Shown one piece after another: positions 5,931 through 6,171 of a DNA stretch of 6,171 bases. Under the pieces are notes generated by a model. That model saw only the letters and a program-made list of their open reading frames with translations. It ran no database searches and was not told the origin of the DNA. The DNA comes from Megasphaera hominis (lineage in GTDB: Bacteria; Bacillota; Negativicutes; Veillonellales; Megasphaeraceae): contig NZ_JACOGK010000060.1 of NCBI RefSeq assembly GCF_014269395.1, forward strand, positions 1 to 6,171, written 5' to 3'. Within the stretch, counting starts at the first letter, position 1. Every line of letters begins with the position of its first letter. A program made the position numbers and the translations under genes.

Positions 5931-5975
5931 TACTAATTGGCTCAATACTTGATCTCATCCAAGTATTGAGTAGTA
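5931..5975. repeat. Bulged hairpin, copy 2 (TACTA-ATTGG-stem-TAGTA)
   Basis: TACTA (5931-5935) pairs with TAGTA (5971-5975). The bulge ATTGG (5936-5940) is identical to copy 1. The inner stem is CTCAATACTTG/CAAGTATTGAG (11 bp) with loop ATCTCATC. Apart from the closing CT/AG pairs, the stem sequence differs from copy 1 yet remains fully paired. Confidence 0.75.
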
Positions 5976-5978
5976 ACG

Positions 5979-6006
5979 GCGCAACGCCCACACAGGGGCG
6001 TTGCGC
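5979..6006. repeat. CACACRGG-loop hairpin, copy 3
   Basis: GCGCAACGCC (5979-5988) pairs perfectly with GGCGTTGCGC (5997-6006) around CACACAGG (5989-5996). It differs from copy 1 by four base pairs, each changed on both arms. Confidence 0.8.
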
Positions 6007-6033
6007 ACATTACGCTTCCGGTCCACCTTTTAT

Positions 6034-6052
6034 TTTATGTAATCCCTCTATT
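6034..6052. repeat. Structured repeat unit 3, left edge, cut by the right IS
   Basis: TTTATGTAATCCCTCTAT (6034-6051) repeats 5518-5535 exactly, the lead-in and first eight bases of unit 1. After one further base the IS copy begins, so a third unit appears to have been interrupted within its left end. Confidence 0.55.
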
Positions 6053-6075
6053 GGAGGTGCGGACAAAAAGTTGGA

Positions 6076-6100
6076 CCTGACATGATCACTAAATGTCAGG
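6076..6100 (+). promoter_or_regulatory. Hairpin covering the transposase ribosome binding site, right copy
   Basis: The arms are CCTGACAT (6076-6083) and ATGTCAGG (6093-6100), 8 bp, with loop GATCACTAA. The AGGAGG site (6098-6103) starts in the 3' arm. This is identical to the left copy. Confidence 0.55.
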
Positions 6101-6109
6101 AGGTTTAAA

Positions 6110-6171
6110 ATGTATTCTTATGAAAAACGAATGAAAGCAGTCCTGTTGCATCGAGACGCAGGTATGGGACT
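6110..6171 (+). CDS. IS3-family transposase OrfA, N-terminal fragment
   Basis: ATG 6110 follows AGGAGG with a six-base spacer (TTTAAA). Twenty codons (MYSYEKRMKAVLLHRDAGMG) are visible before the window ends. It is the identical counterpart of the fragment at 1-62, here downstream of a truncated repeat rather than inside an operon. Confidence 0.75.
   Translation, partial: MYSYEKRMKAVLLHRDAGMG

Larger units (their letters stand above)
5884..6033. repeat. Structured repeat unit 2, partial
   Basis: The unit opens with CCCTCTCTCCCCGGTT (5884-5899), matching CCCTCTATCCCCGGTT of unit 1. After a 5' segment of near-equal length but different sequence come CTACTAATTGGCT, the bulged hairpin (5931-5975), a CACACAGG-loop hairpin (5979-6006) and ACATTACGCTTCCG (6007-6020), which is also in unit 1 (5630-5643). 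The later hairpins and the right inverted end of unit 1 are missing. The end is approximate, set where the unit 3 word begins. Confidence 0.6.
6053..6171 (+). mobile_element. IS3-like insertion sequence, orfA-proximal end, right copy (partial)
   Basis: This is identical to the reverse complement of 1-119, with no mismatch. The terminus is at 6053 (GGAGG) or, if the TG rule of IS3-family ends holds, at 6058 (TGCGGACAAAAAG). It reads rightwards out of the window, so the two IS copies point away from each other with their orfA-proximal ends facing inwards. The far end is not visible. Confidence 0.85.

Noticed and set aside
5900..5980. Integron attC-like recombination site
   Set aside because: The bulged hairpin recalls a folded attC, but the paired RYYYAAC and GTTRRRY boxes are absent and there is no integrase.
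5573..6006. CRISPR array
   Set aside because: The conserved parts are short loops and bulges inside variable palindromes, not regular identical repeats with unique spacers of equal length, and no cas gene is present.

Overview
The window is a bacterial fragment of about 6.2 kb, most likely from a low-to-moderate GC member of the Bacillota. The evidence is the strong AGGAGG-type ribosome binding sites, the TTGACA/TATAAT-like promoters, a hairpin-plus-T-run terminator and the protein families present. A gut Negativicutes such as a Megasphaera or Dialister relative is a guess that the sequence alone cannot confirm. All three substantial genes lie on the minus strand.

The two ends are perfect inverted copies of each other over exactly 119 bases. 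Each is the orfA-proximal end of an IS3-like insertion sequence, pointing outwards, with the transposase start (MYSYEKRMKAVL...) running off the window. The exact and equal length suggests that an assembly stopped at a multicopy IS.

Positions 120-4007 hold a tight minus-strand operon. It starts with a 1076-residue SNF2-type helicase with an unusual N-terminal domain, followed after one base by a 208-residue DUF4391-family protein. An 8-base overlap then leads to the first 12 codons of what looks like a type III-like DNA methyltransferase (mod), with its own good ribosome binding site. The left IS cuts mod at about codon 13. By family knowledge, helicase-DUF4391-Mod-Res is a recurring restriction/defence-type gene set, so this looks like a defence locus broken by an IS. 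The rest of mod and any restriction subunit would lie beyond the IS or be lost.

Positions 4008-4429 are AT-rich intergenic DNA. They carry the presumed operon promoter, a doubtful 33-codon ORF and a strong terminator for the next gene. Positions 4430-5365 encode an uncharacterised 311-residue protein with a split CxxC...CxxC zinc ribbon, expressed from its own extended -10 promoter. Promoter and RBS place its start 12 codons inside the longest frame.

Positions 5428-6052 have no gene. From 5528 they carry a dense array of structured repeats: one complete 307-bp unit framed by 9-bp inverted ends, a second partial unit, and a third cut by the right IS. The units share two hairpin types. One is a stem with a constant five-base bulge (TACTA-ATTGG-stem-TAGTA). 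The other has a constant eight-base loop, CACACRGG, on stems that differ by compensatory base pairs. This covariation is the least explained signal in the window and suggests selection for a folded RNA or single-stranded DNA.
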